From Heligmosomoides polygyrus polygyrus (taxonomy: Eukaryota; Nematoda; Chromadorea; Rhabditida; Heligmosomidae), in contig OX377202.1 of NCBI GenBank assembly GCA_947396885.1, positions 70,218,643 through 70,282,642 of the forward strand: a stretch of 64,000 bases of DNA. Direction: 5' to 3'. Below, piece after piece: positions 22,579-34,215 of this stretch (its first letter is position 1; each line of letters opens with the position of its first letter). The notes below the pieces were generated by a model. It was not told where the DNA came from, searched no databases, and saw nothing but the letters and a program-made list of their open reading frames with translations. The translations under genes were made by a program, and so were the position numbers.

Positions 22579-22640
22579 GGGCGTAGCGTCGCTGCCCGGA
22601 AAGCAGAAGGTGCGGGTTCAAGTCCCGTATGGCGCAAAAG
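22579..22640 (+). repeat. tRNA-like sequence split by the MITE (5' part at 20882-20897)
   Basis: Joining gcgccggtggtgta (20888) to agggcgtagcgtcgctgccc (22579) gives a tRNA-like unit with a perfect B box ggttcaagtcc (about 22616), a good T stem (cggg/cccg), a short anticodon stem (ctgc/gcag) and partly pairing ends gcgcc/ggcgc. It is followed by aaaagttttgatcgc, shared with the 2180-2275 fragment, so it is probably a SINE head. Confidence 0.5.
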
Positions 22641-23379
22641 TTTTGATCGCAACTAAACATTCTTCCAACAGTTTCTATAGTTTCAGTTTTTTTTTTGATA
22701 AGCTTGCTTTTTACTCCTGTGCGCGATGTTCATGTCGTATCAATGTGTATTTGTTCTCTTGAGAAAACTTTCAAGCATTTGTTGAAAGTTTAGCATTTCG
22801 GCAGCTCGGACTTTACAGTTGTCTAAGACCGTTGTGGATGATGCATTAGCTTTGTATCAATCTCTATAACTAATGCTTGCACAATGTACACACAGTGTAT
22901 GCAAAATTAGATGAGAATTTTCCGAACTTTCGATCTTGCAGCCACGTGATGTTAACTGCTCTCTGCCCCTTTGCTTGCCTGTCTTATGGGCTTTTGTTAG
23001 CTTTTACCTACTTTGGCTCAGCTTGGGGCATTTCCCTTCATGTCGCTACAAAACGAGCATTTCTTACATCTCTGTAATTTTGAGCGATCATCTGCACAAA
23101 GCTTGATTCTGTACAGACTGAAATGACTAAAATGGTTCAAATGTCTGAACAAAGAGTGCACAACAACCTTCATAAAACGATTCAGAGTAATGTCCTAAGA
23201 AATTGTCAAGGCACGTGCTGCAGAACACGAAGATGCTGCTAAGAAGTGCTATTAAAATTTTTCAATCAGGGATATTAAGGAATAAAAATTAAGATAAAAC
23301 GCGGCGCTAATCGCTTTTCGGATTCCCCACGCGTTCTAGTTCTGGGAGATGTGCGACTTGAATGTGAATTTCGCCTCAC
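22641..23379. other. No recognisable gene
   Basis: Only short frames (for example 22877-23077) without motifs. Confidence 0.5.
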
Positions 23380-23575
23380 AGTGACTTGTGGTGGTCATCC
23401 GATAGACATATCAGCGTTTAATCCTTTTCAGACAAATGTGGAAGCAGTACCCCAACCCCAGAGGAGTAGAGGTCCTGCTTGCCCTGAGCTTAAAATCGGA
23501 ACCAGGTTCCTGCAGAGGAGTGGCATATGCTGCCGCCGCCCGGTGCGCTACCACGCGCCCGTCGGGAATACTGCA
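23380..23575 (-). repeat. tRNA-derived SINE
   Basis: On the minus strand: ggtagcgcaccgggcggcgg, then ggttccgattttaagctc, tactcctctggggttgggg, ggattaaacgctgatatg and ggatgaccaccacaagtca. Each block lines up in order with the SINE at 60788-61075. Confidence 0.65.
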
Positions 23576-25719
23576 GAAAATTGAATTGAACTGTTCTCAT
23601 CCGTTTTGTTTTCGTTTTATCGCATTGTATGAACATATTGCTGATCTAAACCAAAGCTCCGTTTTTGACCCCGTTTACCATAGTGATCATTTTCCAAACT
23701 TCACACGCATTTATTAAGCACTCTTTATACTACCTGCTTTTGTTCATCCATTATAAGGCATATCTAGAAGGTTCTTATTTGCTTGTTCAGGCCTGACTGG
23801 TAATCACAGGGATATGCCCATTATTGGTAAAGAACGCTGACATAATTGCATATAAATCAAGTCGCAGCGAAATGGTTTTGCCTGATTGGAAGTTAAAGGT
23901 AAACAAGGCTTGGTTGTTGTGCGACAGGCACATTCTTAACCTCCATAGAAGAAAAACTCTAGGCTAAGGGCTCTAAACTCTATGCGTTGTATGCTCCTTT
24001 TTATAGCCTTAGAATCTTGGCTTGCTAGTTGTGCCTAACAAACGCTGGCCTATTATTTTAGCTAGCTTATTATTATGCTTCTTAAAATAGTACGTCATGG
24101 CACATAAAGGCTTAAATCTGATTGTATTATTCATGTATGTAAATCCTAGGCAATATCTAAGGAGTGAACCTTCAATCGTTCCACATACCTTTTTCATTTT
24201 AGCTGTTTGTTTGCATTCCAGGCTTGAAAAATCTCGTTTTCTCTGCTTTTTCTGTTTTCCTTTGTTTTTCTTTTTTCCGTTATCTGTTTTTGTAATCCTT
24301 AATTGTTTTTGTTGTAATTTTTCTTGTTCATTCTCTCCAAGGTCCTTCTTAGATTTTCTATGCTTCCTATTCCCGACACTAATCAATCCCAAGTCATTTG
24401 CCACTCTATGGGCACAATTGAGCCTATTAAGATAACAAAGCTAATAACTTGCTCCAAGCCGAAAGTAGTTCTTCGCAGGTATGTCTGCTTAGAACATATG
24501 TAGGATCTCTGGTACCTTATTTTTGCAAGACTTGATAACCAATAGGGGAAGTTATACCAAGAGGGAGTTACCAATAGGTTAAACAAAACCAAGAAAAGCA
24601 AAATGAGATCTCAGCTACGAATTCTTTTGTTCGCTAGTATTTCGGAAAAGCTGCAAGTGCTCTATGCCGTAGGATCAGTTTGGGTAAATATTCAACATAT
24701 GGACTGTGCTCCAAAGTCAAATTCAAAGCGTCTGTGCGGAAATAAATACCTTTCACTGGCCGTCGGAACAGCTGTTGAGCTACCGTACTTATCGGTTAGG
24801 ATCAGAGTACGACATGTCTAGAAGCAAGCTCCAAAAAGTCGCTGGGTTCCCTACTGTTATTGCTTACTCAAACGCGTTGAAAGTCACTCATGCACGCATT
24901 GCGAGCACATGGTGAACTCGCCAGATGCTTTTAGTTTTCCTTCGCTCAGCATGTTTATCAAACGAAAAAGCTGCAAGTCCGGTCGTCGCCCTTGTATCAC
25001 GTTTTGCTCTACCAAACAATGGTTTCTTCAAAGGCCCAAAAATCTTGCCGGATTTTGGTGTTCTGGGTGTTCACGTTCAACAGCCTACAACACTAAGGTA
25101 ATATGTTTTCTGAGAGCATTTGGTATACATATTTTTGAATGCGCAGGATTGTCGCTATTAAACAAGCTGTTAAATATCGTTCGAAAAGGTTAGAATTTTT
25201 TTGGAAGTTTTTTATAATGCGATGACGTGCGTACTCAAGACGTTTTCATTTGCGAGTAAAAAAAAGCCGAAACCAGACTGCATTCATACAGGTCACATCC
25301 ATGAATTAATAAGCAAGTCTTTGTTTTCTAGTACTTCAGAACAGTTTTTCAACCGCAGGAAAGATGTAGAAGGGAGGCAGACATTGACAAGCTCCTTGTG
25401 GAGGATGTACAATACCGCTCGCGCCGCACGGTCAAAAGTGGGCGAAAAAACGCCAACATAGCGTCGCAAAGGGTCGCACGCTCATAACTCCTTCAGTTTT
25501 GGGTTTCTTGAATAAAGGTTAGCACCATTCGATTCGCCTCTTCGAGATCTACACAAACATGTGTAAAACTTTACCGGAACACCCGTATTTTCGCCGTGGG
25601 TGGTCCAAAATTGGCTGGACGGGCGATTAGAGCAGCTTATTTCCCAGGATATGCGTGCTTTCGGAGTATCTCAAAGATGGCGTACGTCGCCAGTGCTCTG
25701 TCATGCCAGGAATGCCCCG
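23576..25719. other. No recognisable gene
   Basis: The largest frame, 24009-24404 on the minus strand (131 codons), is Lys/Gln-rich because its middle is a purine-rich tract (24200-24360). I see no domain. AT-rich elsewhere. Confidence 0.5.
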
Positions 25720-27695
25720 AGAGTGCGCCGTGCACAATGCACACAGAACCTAACCTATCAATCGAGTGGGCGAGCGCTTGTCCCCTGCGCTTCTATCTTC
25801 TCTCACTGGGAACTGCGACGTTTTCAAGACTATTTCGAGCCGTTTGGAGAATGTTATTAGAAATTTCCCGCCACCCCACTCAGGATTAGCTCCAATCTGT
25901 CCCAGCGAAACTTTGGTGTGCGCCGTGAACAATGCATACAGAATCGAACCTTTCAATCAAGGGGGGGGGGACAGCTTGTAGACTGAGCGTTTAGGGAGTT
26001 TTATCAGAAATTTCTTGCCGCCCTAGTCAGGAGTTGCTCTAAGGCTGTCTAGCGAGCCTTTGAAGTGTGCCGTGAACAATACATACGGATTCGAACCTTT
26101 CAATCGAAGGGGGCGACCGCTCGCAAATTGCACGAATGGGCGTGTTCGGAGCGCAATAGCTCTGTCAAGTTGTAACCTTTCATGCTGCAGCTTGTAGGTT
26201 TTGTAGGCAGTCAAACGTTCTGTACGTACGCCAAAGCAGAATGATTTAGCTTAGGAAGGGGCAATGTTATAGGGGTGCGAAAATGCAGGTGAGGATTGTG
26301 TGAAGCATTTTTTTCCGATTTCCGTGGACCACTGCGAGAAGATGCGGCGAGCTGACGGCTTTAAAATACGTACGTGAACAGAGTGCCTAAGGTACTTTAC
26401 GACGATTTGCTCATAGCTCCTCAGTTGCCTAATCTGCCTTAGCCTCGGCTGGCGTTTTAGAGCGGCAAAAGCTAGCGGTTAGAGTTTCTTGCGCTCCTAC
26501 TCGCCCAGATTTGAGTCTTCGACACTCGGAATGGCACAGTTCCGTTAAGCATGAAAAGCGCTATCGAACGATATCAATCTCGACCGATTTTGGAATCATC
26601 AATTTTTTGACTGTTTAGCATAGAGGACGAGGCCGCGGCGGAAGGACGATGACGTCATCGAAAAAACGATATCTTCTTGTTGGGCCATGCTTGATACCGT
26701 TCGATAGAGCTTTTAATGCTGAATTGAATCGTGTCATTTAGAGTGGGAAAAGCTGTAATCTGGGCGAGAAACAGCGCGGAGAGCGTCTGCCGTTGTTGCG
26801 CTAAATTGCACGCGCGGGCGTGTCGGAGCACAATAACTCTGTCGAGTTCGAATCGTTTCGGCTGCAACTTGTGTTTATTGTAGGCAGTAGAACGATATAT
26901 AAGTGTACAAAAGTAGAATGGCTTAGCTTAGGAGCGGGAAATGTTACAGCGGTGCAAAAATGCAGGTGAGGCTTGCGTGATGCATTTTTTTTTCGAATTC
27001 GGTTAACCACTGCGAGAAGACGTGGCGAGCTAAGACCTCAAAAATGCGTACGCGAACAGAGCGCTTAAGGCACGGTACTCTACGATGACGTGATCAGAAC
27101 TTCTCCGCTGCCTAAACTGCCTTAGCCCCATCTGCCGTTTTAGGGCGGCGGACTTAGCGATTGAAGTTTCCTGCACTCTTACTTGTCCATATTTGGGTTC
27201 TCGACACTCCAATAACATCGTTCTGTTCTGCTTGAAGAGCGCTATCGAACTGTATCAATGTCCACCGATTTTGGAAACATAGATTTTTCGGCAATATTCA
27301 TATTCCATCGAGGACGTGGCGCCCTAGGCCGAGCTGCGAGGACGATGACGTCATCGAAAACCGGTATTTTCGAAATTGGCCAAATCTCCTCGTGCAAACT
27401 TCGTCCAGAATCGTCTAGGGTTTATTTGGGGCGCTGATTACGAATTCGACGTCAGTTTTTGAAATTCTGTCGACTTCGGTAGGTTTTGGATTTGCTTCTG
27501 GATAATTGAGGGTGGTCGGGTCAGGATCATCGATTTTGTCCAAAATTCGTGTAGGGTCGGGGACGGGGACTTATTCGGGGTGCCGAACACGATGCCGAGG
27601 TACATTTGTACGATTAGGGCAGGAGAGCGCTCATACCGATAACTGAGGGTGATCGGTGATCGTGACTCGACCACCCTCAAATGGGATGCAACCTG
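25720..27695. mobile_element. Large palindromic element, left-arm half copy ending at a gap
   Basis: It matches the left arm of the complete element at 57278-60666. From outside in: 145-bp-type monomers marked by gaatcgaacc at 25941 and gattcgaacc at 26088; a block with ttgcacgaatgggcgtgttc and gagcgcaatagctctgtc; two about 686-bp units marked by ctgccttagcctcggctgg (about 26435) and ctgccttagccccatctgcc (about 27120); and a core with gatgacgtcatcgaaaa and gagggtggtcgggtcagga (about 27506). It stops at the 200-N gap, and the mirror arm is not present after the gap. Confidence 0.75.
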
Positions 27696-27895
27696 NNNNN
27701 NNNNNNNNNNNNNNNNNNNNNNNNNNNNNNNNNNNNNNNNNNNNNNNNNNNNNNNNNNNNNNNNNNNNNNNNNNNNNNNNNNNNNNNNNNNNNNNNNNNN
27801 NNNNNNNNNNNNNNNNNNNNNNNNNNNNNNNNNNNNNNNNNNNNNNNNNNNNNNNNNNNNNNNNNNNNNNNNNNNNNNNNNNNNNNNNNNNNNNN
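27696..27895. other. Assembly gap (200 N)
   Basis: A placeholder gap at exactly the centre of the palindromic element; the second arm has probably been lost or collapsed here. Confidence 1.
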
Positions 27896-28609
27896 AGATT
27901 GTCTCATTTGCAACGGTTCAGGAGGCTTCTTCAAGCCCGAAAACACATCAGAGACATAAGAGGTGGATGCAGAAGAAAGCACTGTCGATCAGTTTACAGG
28001 TACAACGATTTTTTCAAGCAGCGGGGTTTATTTTTGTTTTGTGGATGACACGAAACTCCTGTCGACATACATACTCATAAGGAATAAGCACTAATACGAT
28101 CTGCTACTTCCAGTCGACTTGCGTGATTTTCAGTGGGAACCAGACAACACTGGCTGCTGACATAACGGGGCTTCGTCCGGTGACTGCACTGGTCGCGTGC
28201 GCTAGTCGCACTGCGACGATCGTGAGGCCTTCAGGGGAAGAAGTGCGGGCTCCAGTGCGTTGCGTCGCATCGCAACTCGACTCGTTGCGAGTACCGATCT
28301 CTAAATCGGGTCGCTACTGTGTCGCACTTTGAATGGACGCTAAAACGTAGACGAAGATGTGGACGCTTGAAGAAGGCCCACTACAGCTCTCAGTGCTATT
28401 GGCGTTGGAGTAGTTGAAGCTGAGATGTTGTCGCTGATGTGTCCCGCCAATGGCTATGCTTCTTACATCTCCTTGTATCCATCCTATGTACCTTCATCAT
28501 AGGCATTCTCTCCGGACCGTCCATTGGTTTGCTCTGCGCAGTACTTCTGTCCCTCAGGTTGCTGTTTCGCAACCGTTCTCATGCTCAACATCTAGCGTTT
28601 CCGGGTATC
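27896..28609. other. No recognisable gene; tcgca-rich patch
   Basis: Between 28170 and 28320 the pentamer tcgca/tgcga recurs many times (gtcgcgtgcgctagtcgcac, gcgttgcgtcgcatcgcaac), giving a locally CpG-rich patch. No gene is seen. Confidence 0.5.
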
Positions 28610-29640
28610 GTTGACATCTCTTCCGAAGCCAGGTTCCCCCTCACTCGTTTCTTTTTACTGGTTCTAATTGCTGGTCCGCCTTTACTGGTCTTCCCTTCCC
28701 TCTTTAGTTCCATCACCCTCCTGGTCCCAACTCCTGGCCCACTTTTTTTGTTTCCACTTTTAACCCCTACTGGTCTCTTCTTGCTGGTTTTCCCGTCCTG
28801 GCCCCTTCTCCAGGTTGTTCCTTTCATTCCTGCTCACTCTCCTGGTAAACCCTAGAGGATCCCTTACTGCCCTTCTCCACCACATCCTTAGGTGGCCTCC
28901 CATGCTAACGGCAGACGTCGGTGACACATATTCAGAATCAGTACGCTTGTTGCGCGACGTAGAGGGCCCATGTTCTGGATCTGGAAGCTCAGAAGACCCG
29001 CCTTCCGAATTAAGAAGCTCAGAAGCGCGCGCAGTCGCCGCTATGTCGAGCCTTATGAGGCTATGCATATGGCAGATTCCTTGTTCCCCGTATGAATTTC
29101 CTTACGGCTCCCTTCTTGTTGGTTCCTAGTCCTGGTCCCGACTCCAGGTACCTTCTTCCAGGTAGAACCCCTCCATCTCGGAATCCTCCTTACTACTCTC
29201 CCCAATTAAGTAGCCCTCCCACGCTCACACACGACGACGGCGAGCGAACGCCCATTGCGTGCCATCGATGTCACATCTTCTAAATCCCTACTCTCTTACT
29301 GGTAATGGATCCCCTTGCTCATCCTCTTAACTGCTCCCCCCCCCCTGATTGTTAACTTCCTACTGGTCCCTCCTTAATGCCTAAACCATTCTTGGTGTCA
29401 CCTCCTGGCCTGCTTCATTGATCCCCCTATCGCTCCCCCCCCCCCCCCCTCCATCCCGATGCTTCCTACAAGTCGCTACCTCCTGGTCGCTGTCAGTTCT
29501 CCACCCTCGAAGTCTCCCCTCAGTTTCTTACCCCTTTAGTGGCCTTCTTATGCTAATGGCATGAAGTCGGCGGCACGGCTTCTGAATCTGGACGCTCAGG
29601 AACGCGCGTAGGTGCTGTTGTGTCAAGCAGTAAAAGGATG
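28610..29640. repeat. Composite pyrimidine-rich and gacgtcggtgacac minisatellite, diverged
   Basis: From 28640 to 28860 and again 29100-29500 the plus strand is T/C-rich with repeated ctggtccc/actggtc motifs and a C15 run. Between, at 28910-29050, is a segment starting gcagacgtcggtgacacata, with a further echo at 29560-29610. The same pairing of a pyrimidine-rich block and a gacatcggtgacac block occurs, better preserved, at 48190-49395. The hydrophobic open frame at 28439-28855 is a by-product of T/C-richness. Confidence 0.6.
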
Positions 29641-29704
29641 CGCTTTCCATGCTGCAACAATTCCCACGTTCAATGGGAAATTTTTACCGCGCTGTGGATG
29701 ATAC

Positions 29705-29865
29705 AGCATACCTCACTTACGTTAGATCACTCGACCGCTCTCGCTGTAGATGATGCGGAGTACCTCACTTAGGTTAGATCACTCGACGGACAAACTCTTT
29801 TATATATAGGTGGTGAGTGGTGATTTATATATAGGTGGTGATGGTGATGGTGATGGTGATGGTAA
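29705..29865 (+). repeat. 52-bp direct repeat pair and (GGTGAT)n
   Basis: tacctcacttacgttagatc begins at 29709 and recurs with one change at 29761, a 52-bp period. Then ctcttttatatatagg and a (GGTGAT)-type tract at 29834-29862. The cttttatatatag motif also ends the other composite minisatellite near 49520-49535. Confidence 0.75.
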
Positions 29866-30009
29866 TATCTAATCTATTATAAAGGCTGCCTGAGGGAGGG
29901 CCATGTCTGTTATTATCTCCACTATCACGTTGCCTCATTTCCAGATTGTTTGCTAATATTCTAGCAGCTGTGGTAAGTCATTCGGAGAAGGCTCCGGCTG
30001 TAGTGCGCA

Positions 30010-30195
30010 TCCAGAACCGACGTTCCTCCTTCCAGTCGCGCCCAGGACAACCAATGCTTCATACCTAATGGAAATGGATCGACGAGTTGAAACCAAACTT
30101 GTATCGTGACGATAAAGTACGGCAGCAGGCCACTACAATTCTTTATAAACGCTAAATGCGCACTCAAGTTCCCTACACGATATCGCAACTATTAG
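30010..30195 (+). repeat. tRNA-derived SINE, 3' part
   Basis: Matches in order to the SINE 3' half: ccaatgcttcatacctaatg, gataaagtacg, aaatgcgcactcaagttccc and acacgatatcgc. The tRNA-like head is missing. Confidence 0.5.
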
Positions 30196-30639
30196 GGTGT
30201 CCGTAGAGCTTTGATAAATTCTCCCATAACTACTTTAAACCGTTGCTATGTGCAAAAGCGATAAATAAAGGTGCTCATGAAAGGGCAGGAAGAGGGAAAG
30301 GATCGGTAATTTACGTCAGAATTTAGTCGATATTGCTCGTTGTCAATGTATGTGTTAGTTAGATCAGCCGACTGTCTATTACTGTCACGACTCCAGACGC
30401 CTTCTTCCCCATTTTCCCGTACCACCGATCAAGGCCGAAACGAGTTAGGGTGCAGTTAGCAGGGCATGTATGTACAGTGCTGACCATGTCGTTGATGGTC
30501 AATTCTGGGCCCTCTCTCTCTACGAGCTACAAATGCTGGACTCAATGCTCTAAAGAGAGATTTTAGCCTTGATGAAACGAGCAGACCAGACCGGGATGAG
30601 TTGATCTCGCTCATTTTCCTTCCCCACCGACTGCGTCCA
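30196..30639. other. No recognisable gene
   Basis: No feature seen. Confidence 0.5.
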
Positions 30640-30920
30640 TAATGGAATTATTTCTGAACGCACCTCTACGACCATGGACTGCCTTCTTCGAGCAGCTGCG
30701 AGAGATGGCGTCTCGACTCCCTGCTTCAACGATACCGCTACAAGTTTCGCCAGTGTTACTGTCCGATCACCACGCGAAGACGAAGAGTGACGAACTTGAG
30801 GTGCTTCACCTTGCTGCGCCATCCTCCATGTTTACATGACCTCAATCCTTGCGACTATGATGCGTTCACGAGTCATGAGGCCTACACAAGGTTTCCTCTT
30901 GCCTTCTCCCTTTCTTGAAG
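30640..30920 (+). pseudogene. mariner/Tc1-type transposase relic
   Basis: On the plus strand VLLSDHHAKTKSDELEVLH (about 30755-30810) followed after frameshifts by HPPCLHDLNPCDYDAF and TRFPL (about 30815-30900) resembles the block HDNA...L-HPPYSPDLNPCDYD of mariner/Tc1-like transposases, with the third acidic catalytic residue in PCDYD. The first position reads SDHHAKT where HDNA is usual. Similarity is limited to about 50 residues and needs frame changes, so this is a moderate call. Confidence 0.4.
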
Positions 30921-32149
30921 CATGGTGTAGCTGCTCTGCCCATCGATGGAATAACGTCGTAGCTAAGGATCAGTATCTCGACTGCTAGTATCTTCAATAT
31001 TCGTGCAAGAAGTTCTCAAAGCTTTTGTCAGAGCCCATGAAACTGCGCGGAGCATCCCCTACACGCCTCCTTCTATCCTTTGTTTTAGAAGTTCCATGCC
31101 CCTAATTAGCTTTACAGTCGACATACACATAATCACTCGATCGTTCCTCTACATAATACTTGTTGGATCAAAGAACTGATTGATGAACTTGTTGAGCCGT
31201 CCAGACATGCTTGTTGCTCAAGCGCAGATTTGTGAAGGAGGACTTGCGCCAGCTAAAGTGCAGTCGCTCTCGATATGGGCTCAAAGTTACCACGGCATAA
31301 AGGCGTTTTGGAAACTCTTCCCGAAGTCGGTTTCTGTGCAATGCTCCAAACCTTTCTCAGTAAAAACAAGGAGGGTCTGTCATACTAGGTCATACCATTG
31401 CTGTTCCTACCATTAATGATATTCGAACGCGATGAACCACTCCTCTATCTCTGGCTTCACCAAGCAAAGGCAGGCTCTGCATCGAAGAGGTCTTAGGACT
31501 GACTCTTTCATGAATCTCGTCAGAATCCATGAATCTCGTCAGAATAATTGATGTCTCCGAGGGTCAGCGGGTAACGCTCAATATGTCGAGACTAACGTGC
31601 AACTATTGGGCGTTAACCGTTATCAGACATCTTGGATTGAATGCTAGGGTTCAAGATCTGGCAACATTAATTCCAAGCTTTTCTAACTATAAGTGTGACT
31701 GCTAGATAGCAGCAATTATTTAGGTCTCCCTCAAAGACCTCTGCGAAGTGCGTTGTTCGAAGTCGCCAAGAAGTTTGGCTTTCACGACTCAGTGCAGCTG
31801 TTCTTGATCTTCTTCATCATCACAACTCCCTAGCTATTTTGTATCACCTGATGTTTTAGGTCTTTCTCCAATCCAGTGAAGATCCAACTGACGCCGTAAG
31901 TGGTTAACTCCTATAACTGAGAGTTTGACACCTCAGCAAGTCCATTAACAACATAGGAAGCTGTGAACGTTTTGTTGACTCGAGAGCTCTGAGGCGCCAT
32001 CAACCACATGATGCGTCGCAGGATGTTCGTAGGTCTGTCCGGTCTGTCACTAGGGGCCGTTAACTGTATTCGATTGTCCGTGTTCAGCTCGGCCCGCAAA
32101 AGCGGGCAGTGTCCAGTGGCACACCGTGGAGGAACGGACATCGACCGTC
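30921..32149. other. No recognisable gene
   Basis: A near-perfect 19-bp direct repeat catgaatctcgtcagaat occurs at about 31510-31548. Otherwise nothing seen. Confidence 0.5.
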
Positions 32150-32157
32150 TTCACAAC

Positions 32158-33953
32158 CAGGGGTGTGCGTTAAATAATTTTCTGTACATTTTTAACGACC
32201 ATTTTTTAACGAAAAATTTTTGCGTTAAAATCGGTAAAATTCGGTAAATTCGTTAAATAAATTTCCCTTAGTTGCAGTCAGTTTGGCTGTATTTTAGTAC
32301 TAAAAAGCCAATACCTTTTTCTTTATTAATTTTTTCTTCTCCACCTATATATCATTTATATGACTGCGTCTTCATCTTCACAACAAATGGCAACAATCCA
32401 TCTATCATTAACGAAACTGCTAACCGGGAAAAGTCATTAAGATTCTGAAACCAAACGGTAACAACAAGACTTCTGAAATAAGAAATTCTTTACTATGCAT
32501 AGTTGTTTGGAGTCATCCAGCTTCCAGAAAGATCCAAAGAGCACCATAGCACGACTCAACCTAACATCCCTCTTTACTGCCACAATTGTTTTGGAAAACT
32601 GCAAAATGTTTAATGAAGAATTCATGTCAGGCAGCAACCACAGCGAATCTCTGGGTACAGTCCCTCTTTGAAAGACGTATATTTACGAAGTCCATAGATC
32701 TGCCAGTTTCACAGAGTGGTTCCTTTTGTCCCAAAAGGTTTTGTTCTTACTGCCTACAGACGACAGCAGAGAATTAAATAAGCAGCCATAGACTTTTCAC
32801 CAAATTTTAACCTAATCGAATTTTTTGCACTGATATTTTCGTCTTTGCCACCCCTGTAGCGTGTAGATCTCAATTGTTAAGCTTTTCCTTTTCTGTATTT
32901 CAAGAAAATGCATAAGGGACACGTGTACTTAAAAGTGCGTTTCTCGTCCTATATCAAATTAGTCCATTTTGCCTTTATCCCTCCTAATTCCTCAATATAG
33001 CCACAGTCTGTAACTCTTTTTTTACAGTTTTCAGCAAATGATAGCTCTGATTTTCTTCGTGAAGCACCTGTTCTTGTACTGTGAACTACATTTGCTTGCG
33101 GTTCGAATGTAAAGTTTTGGGCTTCTCAATTTCTTCCTATTTTTTGGAGTACATTTTGAATTGAAGAACGGTATTCTAGTAAATTCGCAAATTAGACGAA
33201 CAAACCCACAAATATAAAGGAAATTTCCTGCTAAAGCCAGGGGCTCCTTCAAAGCTTAAATTTTTCAGAAGAACTTTAAAAAGGCCTTCATGTTATGGAG
33301 TCATGTAAGGTACAGTTTTTATAGTAATTTCTGAAAAATAACTGACGAAAAGTGATCATAGGCTTCTTCTTTTTCTATATAATATTATTGTTTTCGCGGA
33401 CATATGTTCTCTTCCCCTGTTCCGTTTCGCGTCTTTGTTTCCTCGCATTATTTGCGTTTTGTAGCGTTTTCTTCGCGTCTTCTATGCCTTTTCAATCACA
33501 CTTCACAAAAAACTGTAAAAACTGTTTGGTTGGTAATTATGACAAACTAGTATGTAGAGTCAAACGCGAGAAATGGTCTAGGAACTCCAAAAAATACGAA
33601 AAGACAAAAATTGAGAAAATGCATAGAAAATGGGGGCACACTCAGATCAATTGGTAAAGCAGCAAGGAAATTGCCACCAGTTCTCAAGACGATATCGATT
33701 GCCCACACTGATTCGAGTAAGTAGAAGATATCCCCGGTATCGCTACGATATTACGAAAGCTCATCCAAAAAATTCCTCCAAAATGCATTTATACAAGGAA
33801 GAAATAAATTTTCTAAAATGGAGCATAAAATGTCGTTAATGCTATTCAACGAAATTTTTCGTCTTAAATTTTTTTAAGTTTTTAAGTTTTAACGAAAAAT
33901 GCCGGTAAATTCGATAAATCGGTAAATCGTTAATCGTTAAACGCACACCCCTG
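32158..33953. mobile_element. hAT-like transposon, 1.8 kb, with target duplication
   Basis: The ends are caggggtgtgcgttaaataa and, as reverse complement, caggggtgtgcgtttaacga. The flanking octamers are ttcacaac (32150-32157) and tccacaac (33954-33961), seven of eight identical. Subterminal regions on both sides are crowded with cggtaaat, cgttaa and tttttaacg. Inside, about 32675-32780, a broken frame gives YLRSP then FVLTAYRRQQRIK, weakly like the hAT dimerisation domain end. Otherwise non-coding. Confidence 0.75.
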
Positions 33954-33974
33954 TCCACAACGACACCGGAGGTT

Positions 33975-34215
33975 CTGCGTCTCCCGTCTTCGATGGAACG
34001 GCCACGCTTTTCCTGACAGCGATGCCACCATCCGTTGGATTGGCTCGAACGTTTGTCCCTTTGAAGCGACCCAGAGCACTCCCGAAGCAATGTTTGCTAG
34101 ATAGGTGGCACATGAGCTCAAAGATGGCTGGTGTTCATCACGTTCAAACGCTTCATCGGGAGGACTGGCGTCACCACACCAGAACATCGGACCCCGCCAC
34201 TAAGCGGGCAGACAC
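33975..34215 (+). pseudogene. RTE-type retrotransposon C-terminus (relic)
   Basis: Plus-strand pieces in two frames: SRLRWNGHAFPDSDATIRW (about 33980-34040), then RPRALPKQCLLDRWHMSS and KMAGVHHVQTLHREDWRHH followed by TRTSDPATKRADT (to about 34215). These parallel the C-terminus of the RTE relic at 46665-47180 (VAGIHPDQAFDRLKWRHH, then TKRAGPASKRYKR). A hAT-like element is inserted immediately before it. The frame shift near 34050 and missing upstream domains make it non-functional. Confidence 0.65.

Larger units (their letters stand above)
20897..22580. mobile_element. MITE with 33-bp terminal inverted repeats, split by a hAT element
   Basis: The left end aaggccttcgcacacttctg (20899) and, on the other strand, the right end aaggccttcgcacacttttg (to about 22578) match over about 33 bp with two or three differences. 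Without the hAT insertion at 21194-22534 the element is only about 330 bp. It carries an internal (CAT)n tract. It interrupts a tRNA-like sequence. Confidence 0.65.

Noticed and set aside
22579..22640. A functional tRNA gene.
   Set aside because: The 5' part lies 1.7 kb away across two transposons; stems are incomplete and the pre-anticodon U is missing.
24009..24404. A 131-codon Lys/Gln-rich frame as a nuclear protein.
   Set aside because: Driven by a purine-rich tract; no domain, start context or splice structure.
28439..28855. A 138-codon hydrophobic frame that looks like a membrane protein.
   Set aside because: The region is T/C-rich repeat; hydrophobic codons result from composition.
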